Assembly (NCBI RefSeq): GCF_003934165.1
Contig: NZ_ML133508.1
Span: 365,881 to 429,880 of the forward strand
Source: Borborobacter arsenicus
Lineage (GTDB): Bacteria; Pseudomonadota; Alphaproteobacteria; Rhizobiales; Rhizobiaceae
Direction of reading: 5' to 3'
Length of the DNA stretch: 64,000 bases
The position numbers were made by a program, and so were the translations under genes. The notes beneath the pieces are model-generated. The model did no database searches and was not told the origin of the DNA. It saw nothing but the letters and a program-made list of their open reading frames with translations. Below, one piece after another: positions 38,518-47,059 of this stretch. Within the stretch, counting starts at the first letter, position 1. Each line of letters starts with the position of its first letter.

Positions 38518-40697
38518 TGGAGCAATCAGACATCCGCAAAAAGCTCCTTGGCAACGGCTACTTCCCTATTCCAGTCAACGGCAAGCGTCCGCGCATCGCG
38601 GGGTGGTCGTCTATTCGCGCGACTGAGGCAACCATCGATTCATGGGACCGCGGCCACGCTGACCACAAGAACACTGGTATCCTGGCCGGCGACGTTGTGG
38701 CGATCGACGTTGATGTTCTGGACCATGAGTTAGCGGCGGAGCTTGGCGGTCTGGTACGTGCACTGCCAGACGGCCAAAAGGCACTATGCCGTGTGGGCCG
38801 CGCGCCAAAATGTCTATACGTCTTCCGTGCCATAGAGCCGCGCAGCAAAGCGACGACGCCTGTCTACCTGGTTGGCGGTCATAAGTGCCAAATAGAGGTT
38901 CTTGGCCGCGGCCAGCAATTCGTTGCATTTGGGCTGCACCCAGAGACGGGCCGCGATTATGAGTGGATTGGCGACTCGCCGCTGGACGTGCGTTTCGCTG
39001 ACCTGCCCGTAATTGTACCCGACGATCTGGACAGATTTCTTGCCGAAGCGGAATCGCGGATGGCCGCGGTTGGCCAGCCCGAGAAAAAGCACGACAAGTC
39101 GTCAACACAGGCGTCACAGGGCGGCGAAACCTTTTGGCAGCGCGTCAATACCGCCGCGCTGTCAAATGCCGACCAGTGGGTGCCATCACTGTTTTCTGGT
39201 GCCCACAAGGAGGCCGGCACGGGAGCATGGCGCGTTAGCAGCAAGGAACTCGGCCGCAACCTGGAGGAGGACATTTCCATCCACCCAGATGGTGTGCGCG
39301 ACTTTGGCGAGGAAAAGCCGTCGACGCCGATTCAACTCGTTATTGAGTATGGTGGTGCCGCGACGCCGAAGGATGCTGCATTTTGGCTATGCGAGCGTGT
39401 TAGCGCCGATCCTGAATCCATGGGGTGGAACCAACCTCAGCTTGGCGTGAGCCTTAATCTTAATTCCGACAAGCAGCCCCCCGAAGCAGCAAACGACGAT
39501 AAACCGCAAAAGCGCCTGAATATCTTTGACTGGAAGGCGTCGCGTTTCGTGGGCGAGCCTCCATCGGTCGATTATCTTATTGATGGTATCGTGCCGCTCG
39601 GTGTGCCTGCTATGATCGCGGCAATGGGCGACACTGGTAAATCGTTCGTCATGATGGAGACTGCCAGGCGCGTGGCATTTGGCGAGGGCGCATTCGCCAA
39701 TCCTATTCTTGGTGGCCACGTAAGGCGGAACGGCACGGCAGTCATGATTACGTCCGAAGATGATGAGGGCGAAGTGCACCGTCGACTTGCTGCACTTGAT
39801 ATGCGCGAGGATAGATACAAGACGGTATCCGAAAAATTGATGGTTATCCCGCTCCCAAGTGCCGGCGGAGCGATGCCATTCTGGCGGCAGTCAAAGGATC
39901 GAGCACTGGAGGAAACGCCGGAGTTTCGGCAGTTTGTCGACCAATTGCTGACGATTAAAGACTTACTGTTTGTGGCAATCGACCCGCTGGCTAGTTTTGC
40001 GCACTTACAGATTAACGAGGATCCGGCCGCTGGTCAGTTCGTGTGTACGTCATTAAGCCGGGTAGCCACGGAGACGGGTGCAACCGTTATGGTAGCGCAC
40101 CACATGAAGAAAACCGCGAAGCCCGTAGAAAAGCTGTCAGAGGCGCGTGACGCTATCCGAGGCTCCACTGCATTGGTGGATGGCCTGCGCCTTGCCTATG
40201 CACTGTGGCCGGCCGAGGAGGATAAGGCGAAGAAAATATGCAAAACGATAGGCAAGCCCTACCTCCACAATTCCGTCGCGTATGGTGGTGTGGTGAAGGC
40301 GAATGGCGCGGCCAGGCGCATCTTGTCGACGTACCATCGAAATGAGTTCGGGCTGCTGGAGGACATCACAGCGTCCAACAATGACGGTGGTTTTACGTCG
40401 CAGGACGATTTGTCGACCATCCTCGTTATCGCCATTGAAAGCGCCGCTAACGCAGGAGCGCCATACACGAAGACGGGCGCGGGCGGAATGTTCGAGTTGC
40501 GTGAACAGCTTCCGGATGAACTGCGATCGCTTTCTAAGGGGCGTTTGCACGCCATGATTGATGACGCACTGGAGCGCGGACATATCGTAAAAACGAAGGC
40601 GCGCGGTGAAAAAACACCTAAGTGGCTCGACGTTCCGACTGGCCCGTTCGCAGCCGGACTTGGTGAATTCAGAGCCGGAATGAAGCGCTCCGCATAG
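38517..40697 (+). CDS. Primase-polymerase / RepA-like helicase fusion
   Basis: A 726-residue replication protein. Residues 1-180 form a bifunctional primase-polymerase (Prim-Pol) domain: GYFPIPVNGKRP and the catalytic VVAIDVDVLDH (Asp64, Asp66), then HKCQIEVLGRGQQFVAFG. A linker leads to a RecA-fold/RepA-like ATPase from about 340: Walker A AAMGDTGKSFVMMETARRV near 370, then VMITSEDDEGEVHRRL, LFVAIDPLASFAHLQIN (Walker B) and VMVAHHMKK. This architecture primes and unwinds at the phage origin. The repeat-rich region immediately downstream is a candidate origin. EAANDDKPQ lies in the linker. Confidence 0.85.
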   Translation: MEQSDIRKKLLGNGYFPIPVNGKRPRIAGWSSIRATEATIDSWDRGHADHKNTGILAGDVVAIDVDVLDHELAAELGGLVRALPDGQKALCRVGRAPKCLYVFRAIEPRSKATTPVYLVGGHKCQIEVLGRGQQFVAFGLHPETGRDYEWIGDSPLDVRFADLPVIVPDDLDRFLAEAESRMAAVGQPEKKHDKSSTQASQGGETFWQRVNTAALSNADQWVPSLFSGAHKEAGTGAWRVSSKELGRNLEEDISIHPDGVRDFGEEKPSTPIQLVIEYGGAATPKDAAFWLCERVSADPESMGWNQPQLGVSLNLNSDKQPPEAANDDKPQKRLNIFDWKASRFVGEPPSVDYLIDGIVPLGVPAMIAAMGDTGKSFVMMETARRVAFGEGAFANPILGGHVRRNGTAVMITSEDDEGEVHRRLAALDMREDRYKTVSEKLMVIPLPSAGGAMPFWRQSKDRALEETPEFRQFVDQLLTIKDLLFVAIDPLASFAHLQINEDPAAGQFVCTSLSRVATETGATVMVAHHMKKTAKPVEKLSEARDAIRGSTALVDGLRLAYALWPAEEDKAKKICKTIGKPYLHNSVAYGGVVKANGAARRILSTYHRNEFGLLEDITASNNDGGFTSQDDLSTILVIAIESAANAGAPYTKTGAGGMFELREQLPDELRSLSKGRLHAMIDDALERGHIVKTKARGEKTPKWLDVPTGPFAAGLGEFRAGMKRSA

Positions 40698-40703
40698 CCG
40701 TAC

Positions 40704-40914
40704 ATGCGTTCCCACTAATATTGGAAATGGAAACGTTTCCGGGAACGTGGGAACGTGTTATTGAATGAAATCAACAACTTAGCATTTCCATTCCCGGCGT
40801 TCCCGGAATTTTCAGAAATGGATAAGTTGTTGAAAACAAAGGGATTTCCGTTCCCGGAAATGCACCCCTACTACGTAGGGGGAAACGTCGGGAACGATTT
40901 CCCCTGATAGTAGG
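40704..40914. other. Candidate phage replication origin: repeats and nested inverted repeat
   Basis: A gene-free stretch of about 220 bases after the primase gene. It contains about a dozen GGGAAC/GTTCCC and TTTCC/GGAAA words, direct repeats ATTTCCATTCCCGG (40784) and ATTTCCGTTCCCGG (40844), a GGAAACGTTTCC palindrome, a long nested inverted repeat TCAACAACTTA (40771-40781) with TAAGTTGTTGA (40823-40833) enclosing CATTTC/GAAATG, and a CCCCTAC/GTAGGGG hairpin (40865-40881). Iterons plus a large hairpin beside a primase suggest an origin. Confidence 0.55.
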
Positions 40915-40923
40915 AGGTTTTTT

Positions 40924-41421
40924 ATGCCGCGCACCACTAACCGCACCACCACCCAGACCATCCGCATCAACGGCGCCCGCGTTCGGCTCGTCACCAAAAA
41001 CGGTAAGGTGACTGCCACACCGGCGCTGCCGTTGGAGTCCGACTGCCAGGCTGCACAGGTTCGCGCGCTCAAGGCCATGCCGGAGTATGGGCGCCAGTTC
41101 TTGCTTGCCGGCGATCAGAATGCCGCTAAGCGCGGCCCGCGTGCGCAGGCCATAGCGCTGGCTACCGGCATGGCGGCAGGCGACCCGGACCTGCGCATCT
41201 ACATGGCCGGCGGTTGGCTTAGGCTTATCGAGAACAAAGTCGGCCGTGGCCGGCTGTCTCATGCACAGGTAGAGCGGCACGCTGCGCTGGCGCGGCTGGG
41301 CCATACCGTTACGGTGGTGCGCGCAACGTCACCGGATGACGCAGCCGCACAAGCCGTTGCGCTGGTGCGCGGGTGGTTGGCGGCTAACGATGGCGAAAAT
41401 AAATTGCAGAAATCCGCATAA
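40924..41421 (+). CDS. VRR-NUC domain nuclease
   Basis: A 165-residue protein whose second half is a VRR-NUC fold: ALATGMAAGDPDLRIYMAGG, LRLIENKVGRGRLSHAQVER and LARLGHTVTVVRATSPDDA. VRR-NUC enzymes are PD-(D/E)XK-type nucleases, often Holliday-junction resolvases or branched-DNA nucleases in phages. Preceded by TAGGAGG. Expected to resolve replication or recombination intermediates. The end carries AANDGENK, a variant of the NDN motif. Confidence 0.82.
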   Translation: MPRTTNRTTTQTIRINGARVRLVTKNGKVTATPALPLESDCQAAQVRALKAMPEYGRQFLLAGDQNAAKRGPRAQAIALATGMAAGDPDLRIYMAGGWLRLIENKVGRGRLSHAQVERHAALARLGHTVTVVRATSPDDAAAQAVALVRGWLAANDGENKLQKSA

Positions 41422-41426
41422 CGCTA

Positions 41427-41454
41427 TTGCGCTATAACGAATATGCGCTATATT
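41427..41454 (+). promoter_or_regulatory. Candidate promoter upstream of 41482
   Basis: TTGCGC (41427-41432), 16 bases, TATATT (41449-41454). The sequence TGCGCTATA occurs twice here. The downstream gene has its own AAGGAG site, fitting the start of a new transcript. Confidence 0.45.
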
Positions 41455-41481
41455 GGTTGTCAGAAACAAGGAGCAACCGAC

Positions 41482-41889
41482 ATGACCGCCCTTCGCATCG
41501 ACACCGCCAAGTTCAAGGGAGCCTGCCAGGCGGCCCGCGAGGAGTTCGCACGCACAATAGAGGGCGGCACGTGGACGGCAGAGGATTTTGCCGCGCAGAC
41601 CTTCGGCGAAAAGCGCGAATGGTATCGCGACGATTATGAATTCTCACACACGAATTTCCGCACCGCACCTTTGTGGGCGCAGGTCGAAAAGCCCGAGGCA
41701 AAAACCGCAGAAAGCCTCCGCGCAGAGTTGAACGTCGCCGCACGTACCGCACAGCAGTTCGGCGCAACCCAGCAGCAGATTGACTACATCGTTTCCATGG
41801 CCGTTGCTCAAAACGACTTCAACATTCTTTCCGGCGGGCGTCTCACAAAGGCCGAAGCAAGCCGCATCATCGAAGAAATGGAGGCTTGA
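41482..41889 (+). CDS. Hypothetical phage protein
   Basis: A 135-residue helical protein (TALRIDTAKFKGACQAAREE start; LSGGRLTKAEASRIIEEMEA end). The last 55 residues (TAQQFGATQQQIDYIVSMAV) look like a small helical bundle. It follows a candidate promoter and an AAGGAG site. No family recognised. Confidence 0.6.
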   Translation: MTALRIDTAKFKGACQAAREEFARTIEGGTWTAEDFAAQTFGEKREWYRDDYEFSHTNFRTAPLWAQVEKPEAKTAESLRAELNVAARTAQQFGATQQQIDYIVSMAVAQNDFNILSGGRLTKAEASRIIEEMEA

Positions 41890-41892
41890 AAC

Positions 41893-42144
41893 ATGACCGC
41901 TTTCACCGTCACCACCTACCAGCCCATGAGCAAGAAAGAATACCGCGCCCGCATCCACGGCGATGTTGTTCCACTCGTCGAGACGCAGCACACGGTTGAT
42001 GCCGCAGATGCTTTGGAAGCCATACGCAAGTTCCCCGATTTCTGCGGGATCGAGGCAACAACCAAAAGCCAGTTTAGCGCAGACGCGCACTCACAGTTGG
42101 ACAGCCGCACGGGTAGGACCGGCGTATACGCTGTTCTTGCATGA
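41893..42144 (+). CDS. Hypothetical phage protein
   Basis: An 83-residue protein (TAFTVTTYQPMSKKEYRARI start, HTVDAADALEAIRKFPDFCG middle). The pattern TVDAADALEAIRKF resembles small phage proteins with an alpha-beta fold, without a known role. ATGA overlap with the next gene. Confidence 0.55.
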   Translation: MTAFTVTTYQPMSKKEYRARIHGDVVPLVETQHTVDAADALEAIRKFPDFCGIEATTKSQFSADAHSQLDSRTGRTGVYAVLA

Positions 42145-42341
42145 CCAATCATGAATTCCGAAACGTCCGGCTCCGCCTTGGGTTTACCCAAGCGGAGCTT
42201 GCCGCTTTCTTAGGCTACGGTTCGCCGATGCGGGTGTCGGAATTCGAGCGCGAAACCAACCCGCGTCCAGTGCCCGATCATCTTGCGCGGCTTATGACTG
42301 CTTACGACGAGGGTTACAGGCCGAAAGATTGGCCGCTGTAG
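42141..42341 (+). CDS. XRE-type helix-turn-helix regulator
   Basis: A 66-residue protein made of one HTH_XRE domain: RNVRLRLGFTQAELAAFLGY, PMRVSEFERETNPRPV and LMTAYDEGYRPKDWPL. Proteins with the same closing GYRPKDWP occur, in my memory, near the early/late boundary of alphaproteobacterial phages. It is the best candidate here for a regulator of the late genes or of the promoter at 42437. Confidence 0.75.
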   Translation: MTNHEFRNVRLRLGFTQAELAAFLGYGSPMRVSEFERETNPRPVPDHLARLMTAYDEGYRPKDWPL

Positions 42342-42436
42342 CCCCACACAGCCACACACAAGCCCACCAGCGCGCGTTTAGCTACCGGCGCGCACAACTA
42401 GCCACGCCAACACGAGACATCGCCCGACACAACATG

Positions 42437-42465
42437 TTGACGTTGGTTTTGGCGCTACATACTGT
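42437..42465 (+). promoter_or_regulatory. Candidate promoter upstream of 42526
   Basis: TTGACG (42437-42442), 17 bases, TACTGT (42460-42465). The region also contains TTGGCGCTACATAC, similar to TTGGCGCTATATAC at 32240. Upstream, GCGCGC arms around GTTTAGCTACCG and an AACTAGCC sequence recall the dispersed hairpin family in reverse orientation. Confidence 0.45.
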
Positions 42466-42525
42466 ATCTTGTGATTCCACAGGCGGCATGGCCGCATAGC
42501 ATAACAGCTTTTACGGGAGGCCGGT

Positions 42526-42918
42526 TTGGCCATACAGGCAGCAAACGATAATAAGCCCCAGCAGATTAACGTGACGGGGCATCTCAGGCACGAAGGGGTT
42601 TGGTTCCCCGCATATGATTTGGCGGAGTTCATTGAGTATGACCTGAAGTTCGGTCGAGCGCAGCCGGAATATCCAATCAGCGAGGATACACGACTGCAGG
42701 CAGGAGGAACTGCAATCAAGTTCTTTGATCATTCGGGGCGACAAGCATGGGCGGCAGTAATTCCAGAGAGTGGCGATAATTGTTACGCGGAAGAATGGCG
42801 CGTCGAGTTGTATCGCTACAAGAGTGAGGCCTACAGCGCTTTAGAGCGTGCGCAATCTGCATATGTCGTTTGCGATTATGATGACGTCTACGACGATGAT
42901 TACGAGGATGCGGCGTGA
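42526..42918 (+). CDS. Hypothetical phage protein with N-terminal ANDN motif
   Basis: A 130-residue protein starting at TTG after CGGGAGG. Starts AIQAANDNKPQQINVTGHLR, then a mixed alpha-beta body (GVWFPAYDLAEFIEYDLKFG) and a very acidic Tyr/Asp-rich tail (CDYDDVYDDDYEDAA). No domain recognised; an acidic DNA-mimic-like tail is possible. Confidence 0.55.
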   Translation: MAIQAANDNKPQQINVTGHLRHEGVWFPAYDLAEFIEYDLKFGRAQPEYPISEDTRLQAGGTAIKFFDHSGRQAWAAVIPESGDNCYAEEWRVELYRYKSEAYSALERAQSAYVVCDYDDVYDDDYEDAA

Positions 42919-43841
42919 TGCACAAGCCAAGGCTGCGCGGAGATCATCCATACCGAACCACAACCAAGTTTCAGCGCAATGCTGATGGTAGGCTTGTTAG
43001 GGGCGACGACGGCATGTTTGTCCCAACCGTTGCGGAGCGACGTACAAACATCGTGGTGGTAGCGCGCTCTGCCGCAGAGGACCGGGCAGACATCAGAGCG
43101 GCGGAGGAGAAAAAGGCCATGGCAAGGGAGCGTCGCCGCATCAATAAGCGCCAACGCATCGGTGACCCATCCTGCGAGCAGTCGCGCGACGAGGACTTCC
43201 CGCTCCTTGCTGTCTTGCGGCGGGACCGTAACGAGGATGCCATTCGCGTTGTTCTTGAATACCGTCGTCTGGTGGCGCTGTGCGCGGCTGAGCCGCTTAA
43301 GGGCATGTCTTATTCGAATCGCGAAGCAACAGGTATGTCCGTTGAATTTGAGAGTATATTGCGCGACGGCGTGGCCGAGGTTGACGCGGCAAAGAAGGGC
43401 GGATGGAGAGACGCCGCAGTCCCCGGCGGGGAGATTGAGTATGTCAAGCCACGGCGCTCCAAGGGCGCTTACAACATACCAGCAAGGCGAAAGGCCGCCA
43501 TTGAGTATGACGACAATTGCGAGGCACGCACTGGCCGAACCGCAAGCCTGCATATCAAAGTTACGGAAGACGTATTGCTTGACCGCATAGACCGGTTTCC
43601 CATCCTCATGCGCATTCGTTCAGCACTAGGTCCACTCGTGGATCCGTTTGAGGATGCTGCGTTGGGCGGGCAGACGCTGGGGAGTATCGGAGTGAGGGCG
43701 GGCTATGCGGGGAGAACGGCAGAAATATCTGGGAAGGCGCTAGTAATGCAGGCGATTGACGCTGTCTCGCCATTTCTACACACTAAAAAATACGTTGCGG
43801 CAAACGATAACTATTTGATAGATCACAAGAAATATGCTTGA
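42918..43841 (+). CDS. Hypothetical phage protein
   Basis: A 307-residue, charged protein. The middle is rich in Arg/Lys/Glu (EEKKAMARERRRINKRQRIG) and includes a central helical part with VVLEYRRLVALCAAEPLKGM; the C-terminus has GRTAEISGKALVMQAIDAVS. TGATG junction with the previous gene. An AANDN motif occurs near the end. Last gene before the tRNA/late region; might be a late regulator by position only. Confidence 0.55.
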   Translation: MHKPRLRGDHPYRTTTKFQRNADGRLVRGDDGMFVPTVAERRTNIVVVARSAAEDRADIRAAEEKKAMARERRRINKRQRIGDPSCEQSRDEDFPLLAVLRRDRNEDAIRVVLEYRRLVALCAAEPLKGMSYSNREATGMSVEFESILRDGVAEVDAAKKGGWRDAAVPGGEIEYVKPRRSKGAYNIPARRKAAIEYDDNCEARTGRTASLHIKVTEDVLLDRIDRFPILMRIRSALGPLVDPFEDAALGGQTLGSIGVRAGYAGRTAEISGKALVMQAIDAVSPFLHTKKYVAANDNYLIDHKKYA

Positions 43842-44208
43842 GCGTCGCTAACGCGCATTCAAGTCACCAATAGGTGAGGGGCTACAACGCCCCAAACCTC
43901 TTGCGGTTACAAACGCCGCCCCGGCTTTCGGGCCGGGTAACTACACAAAGACGCCTGCCAGCCGGTGACGTGTCTGGCGATGTGCCGTAAGCGAGTAGTC
44001 GGCACGCGAAGCAACCTGACTGCTCGATTGGGGTTGCCGTCTTTGTACTATTGCCGCCCATGCCAAGTGTATGCGGCGCATTCGTTGTTGCCTAAGCAAC
44101 AACAGCATCCGCCCTTGGCGCAGCCTCCTCCTGCTGCCTTGGGCGTATCTGCGGCGGGTTGAGGTGCCCAACGATAAAGGGTGTGCCTCCCCGCCGCTAC
44201 AGATTCAC
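43842..44208 (+). other. Structured early/late boundary region; possible small zinc protein
   Basis: Many hairpins: GGGGC/GCCCC near 43880, CCCGGC/GCCGGG (43920-43937), a perfect GTTGTTGC-CTAA-GCAACAAC (44084-44103), and nested CGCCC/GGGCG with GCAGC/GCTGC (about 44110-44150). Overlapping them, a 65-residue GTG-started frame (43965-44162) encodes CLAMCRKR and YYCRPCQVYAAH, a possible zinc ribbon ending in a Pro/Gln-rich tail. Either a structured RNA or that protein could be the product; I cannot decide. Confidence 0.35.
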
Positions 44209-44284
44209 GTTGGTGTAGCTCAATGGTAGAGCGGCGGTCTCCAAAACCGCGCCTGAGTTGGTTCGATTCCAGCCACCTTCGCCA
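44209..44284 (+). tRNA. tRNA-Trp (CCA), phage-borne
   Basis: Cloverleaf with D-arm GCTC/GAGC, anticodon stem GCGGT/ACCGC around loop CTCCAAA (anticodon CCA), T-arm with TTCGATT, discriminator G and encoded CCA. CCA anticodon and G73 are bacterial tryptophan identity elements. The acceptor stem GTTGGTG/CACCTTC has two adjacent T-T mismatches (positions 2-71 and 3-70). It may be a weak or decaying tRNA. It lies just before the late operon. Confidence 0.7.
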
Positions 44285-44375
44285 TCACGCCCGCGCTCCA
44301 CACCATACCCACCACCCGCTTAGCCGGTGGTCCAGCCCGTCCGTTGTGGCGGGCTGCGTTTATTCTGGAGGATAC

Positions 44376-44552
44376 ATGTTCGACTTCATATCGCGCACGC
44401 TGTCGACCGCGTTCGATGTGGCCACGTTACCTGTTGCCGCGGTTGCGGATGCCCTACCTATCGATGTGGACCGCACAGAGACTTATACGGGCGCCAAGGT
44501 AAGGCGCATCGCTCGTAATGTCAGCGACGCAACCAAGGCGCTAGTCGAATGA
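44376..44552 (+). CDS. Small hypothetical protein before the packaging genes
   Basis: A 58-residue protein (FDFISRTLSTAFDVATLPVA start; ADALPIDVDRTETYTGAKVR middle) after CTGGAGGA. Similar short proteins occur near terminase genes in other phages. No domain recognised. Confidence 0.55.
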   Translation: MFDFISRTLSTAFDVATLPVAAVADALPIDVDRTETYTGAKVRRIARNVSDATKALVE

Positions 44553-44573
44553 CCCGCGAAGGTTGGGGCGGAC

Positions 44574-44882
44574 TTGGGTAAGCCCGACTACCGCAGCGCC
44601 GAGGCTACCGCATACCGTAGATTGTACAAGACCGCACGTTGGCAGCGCGTCCGCGAAGCCGTGCTTACCGAGCATCCGCTATGCGCCATGTGCCTGGCGA
44701 TGGAGATAGTGGAGCCGGCTACGGTCGTGCACCATAAGGACGGCGGGCACAAGGGTGACGAGGATAAGTTCTGGAGCGGGCCATTCGAGGCGCTTTGCAA
44801 AGCCTGTCATGACCTGTTCGGAGATGCAGAAGACCGCGGCAAGACTGTGGTTGCATTCGGTGACGATGGGTGGCCGTTGTGA
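44574..44882 (+). CDS. HNH endonuclease of the packaging module
   Basis: A 102-residue HNH protein: YRRLYKTARWQRVREAVL start, CAMCLAMEIVEPATVVHHKD with the His pair, and EALCKACHDLFG closing the zinc-binding CxxC pairs. In HK97-like phages the HNH protein beside terS assists terminase in cos cleavage. TTG start; no ATG or GTG is available nearby in frame. Confidence 0.85.
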   Translation: MGKPDYRSAEATAYRRLYKTARWQRVREAVLTEHPLCAMCLAMEIVEPATVVHHKDGGHKGDEDKFWSGPFEALCKACHDLFGDAEDRGKTVVAFGDDGWPL

Positions 44883-44990
44883 CGGGGGGTAGCCTCAAAG
44901 TCTAAAAAGATCGATTTGCGCGGACCGTCGCTGGCCAAGAACGCGCGACGCCGCAGGTTTTGAGTTTTATTTTTACGAGGGCCGAAATAA

Positions 44991-45461
44991 ATGGGCGCAA
45001 GAGGACCGCGCCCTGAGACGCCGGAAATGCAGGCGCTTAAGGGCAACCCCGGCAAGCGCAAGAAGCGCCCGCCGTCTGTAAAGCCGGATGGCGACGTCTA
45101 CATTCCAAACTATCTGGATGAGGACGCGCGCCAGTGCTTTGAAATGATTGTCGCGTCTATGCCGCCCGGCACATATGCCGCAACGGACACTGGTGGCATC
45201 GCGGTTTATGCGGCGGCATGGTCAGACCACAAGCGCGCGACGGAGGCGCTAAAGACGGAGCCCGCATTGGTTCCGGGCTCGACGGGCAACCTTACTGTCA
45301 ACCCCTGGTTCAAAATCAAGAACGATGCGGCGCGCATCATGATGTCCATGGGCGACCGCCTTGGCATGGATCCGAAAGCGCGGGCTGCGCTGGCATTGCC
45401 AGAGGAGAAACCGAAATCCAAGTTCAGCGGCCTGATTGGGCAAAGCGCGAAGAAGGCGTAG
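44991..45461 (+). CDS. terS: Terminase small subunit, P27 family
   Basis: A 156-residue P27-type terminase small subunit: GARGPRPETPEMQALKGNPG is the family signature, followed by KRPPSVKPDGDVYIPNYLDE, DTGGIAVYAAAWSDHKRATE and NPWFKIKNDAARIMMSMGDR. It recognises the phage packaging site and loads the large subunit. HNH precedes it and the large subunit follows, the standard HK97-like order. Confidence 0.93.
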   Translation: MGARGPRPETPEMQALKGNPGKRKKRPPSVKPDGDVYIPNYLDEDARQCFEMIVASMPPGTYAATDTGGIAVYAAAWSDHKRATEALKTEPALVPGSTGNLTVNPWFKIKNDAARIMMSMGDRLGMDPKARAALALPEEKPKSKFSGLIGQSAKKA

Positions 45462-45472
45462 ACCAAAACGGG

Positions 45473-47059
45473 CTGGACCGCGCACAACGGGTTATCGATT
45501 TTATCGAGTTGCTTCGCGTGCCGAGCGGCGAGGGGCAGGGCGGGTTCATCCGCCTACGTGAATGGCAACGGCAGTTTGTTCGTGACCTGTACGCGCCTCA
45601 TATGGATGGAAGCCGCCGCGTGCGGCGGGCCATTTTGTCGGTTGCCCGCAAAAACGGCAAGACAATGCTCATTGCTGCGTTGGTGCTAGCGCACCTTGTT
45701 GGTCCAGAGGCTATTCCGAACGGTGAGATCTACTCGGCAGCGACCGACCGTGAACAGGCGGGCCAGGTCTTCAAATTTGCGCGGCAGTTGGTTGAAGCGG
45801 AGCCGGAATTTGGTCCGTCTGGCGAATTGCCTATCACGGTGGTGCCGTCGACAAAGACGCTGGTGCACAAGCCGAACGGCAGTTTCTATAGGGCGCTTTC
45901 CGCAGAGGCTGGCACCAAACACGGGCTGAATCCATCGGTTTGGATTTATGACGAGCTGGCGCAGGCGCGAGATCAGGAACTCTATGAGGTTCTGAATACT
46001 TCGCAGGGCGCGCGTAAAGAGCCGCTTGGTATTGTGATTTCGACGCAATCGCCGGACCCGGAACACCCACTTTCGAAGTTGATTGACGATGGCCTTGTTG
46101 CGAACGACCGCACTGTGTTGGTGCATCTGTACTGCGCCGATGACGAGGCGGACATTGATGATGAGGACGCTTGGGCTGCCGCAAATCCAGCACTCGGTGA
46201 CTTTCGCTCCGTAGACGACTTACGCGCGCTGGCCGTGCAGGCTGGGCGCATGCGGACTATGGAGGCGTCATTCCGCAATCTTTATCTCAACCAGCGCGTT
46301 GACCAAACCTCGCCGCTTATCCCGCGCTCGGAATGGAAGGCGTGTCAGACGGGTGACACGCTGATTGATGGCGAGGAAATTTATCTCGCACTCGATCTCT
46401 CTGGCGTGAATGACCTTACCGCGCTTGTTGGCGTAAATGCCGACCCGAAGGAAGATCGCATAAAGGCGTGGCACTGGAAGCCGCAGGAGTGGCTACACGA
46501 TCATGCGCACCGCGACCGTGCGCCGTATGACGTTTGGTTTAAAGACAAATGGCTGGAGGCGCCGCCTGGGCGTGCGATCGACTATTCGTATGTCGTGCAT
46601 CGTATTGCTGAAATACGTGACACATACAAGGTGCGCGGCCTAGCGTACGACCGCTGGCGCATAGAGCTTCTGCTGGTTGAATTTCAGCGCGCAGGCATAG
46701 ACGCTTACGTAGAGGGCAAGGATAAGCCCTACGATGGTGCGCTGCGGCTTATCCCGTGGGGGCAGGGCTACCGAGACATGTCGCCGGCTGTTGAGGCGCT
46801 GGAAGCATCGGTTATCCACCGTCGCCTTAAGCACGACGGCAATCCGGTGCTTGGTTTCTGCTTCGCCAATGCGATCGTAACGACTGACGCAAGTGGGAAT
46901 CGCAAACTGGACAAAAGCAAGACGCGATTCCGCATCGATGGAGCGGTCTCAACGGCAATGGCTCTTGGTTTGAAGGCGCGCGAAAGCGAGCCGATAGCCA
47001 GCGCCACCTCCCCTTGGGACGACCCGAACTTTTCCTTGTCCCAATTAGGAGCCTTCTGA
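45473..47059 (+). CDS. terL: Terminase large subunit (start codon uncertain)
   Basis: About 528 residues of Terminase_1 type: RAQRVIDFIELLRVPSGEGQ start, ATPase AILSVARKNGKTMLIAALVL (Walker A-like), NPSVWIYDELAQARDQELYE (Walker B), and nuclease acidic residues in EIYLALDLSGVNDLTAL and near FRIDGAVSTAMALGL. The start is a puzzle: in this frame there is no ATG, GTG or TTG between 45218 (which would overlap terS by 244 bases) and 45509 (which would remove conserved residues). I give 45473 (CTG) as the likely beginning of conserved sequence. Confidence 0.88.
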   Translation: MDRAQRVIDFIELLRVPSGEGQGGFIRLREWQRQFVRDLYAPHMDGSRRVRRAILSVARKNGKTMLIAALVLAHLVGPEAIPNGEIYSAATDREQAGQVFKFARQLVEAEPEFGPSGELPITVVPSTKTLVHKPNGSFYRALSAEAGTKHGLNPSVWIYDELAQARDQELYEVLNTSQGARKEPLGIVISTQSPDPEHPLSKLIDDGLVANDRTVLVHLYCADDEADIDDEDAWAAANPALGDFRSVDDLRALAVQAGRMRTMEASFRNLYLNQRVDQTSPLIPRSEWKACQTGDTLIDGEEIYLALDLSGVNDLTALVGVNADPKEDRIKAWHWKPQEWLHDHAHRDRAPYDVWFKDKWLEAPPGRAIDYSYVVHRIAEIRDTYKVRGLAYDRWRIELLLVEFQRAGIDAYVEGKDKPYDGALRLIPWGQGYRDMSPAVEALEASVIHRRLKHDGNPVLGFCFANAIVTTDASGNRKLDKSKTRFRIDGAVSTAMALGLKARESEPIASATSPWDDPNFSLSQLGAF

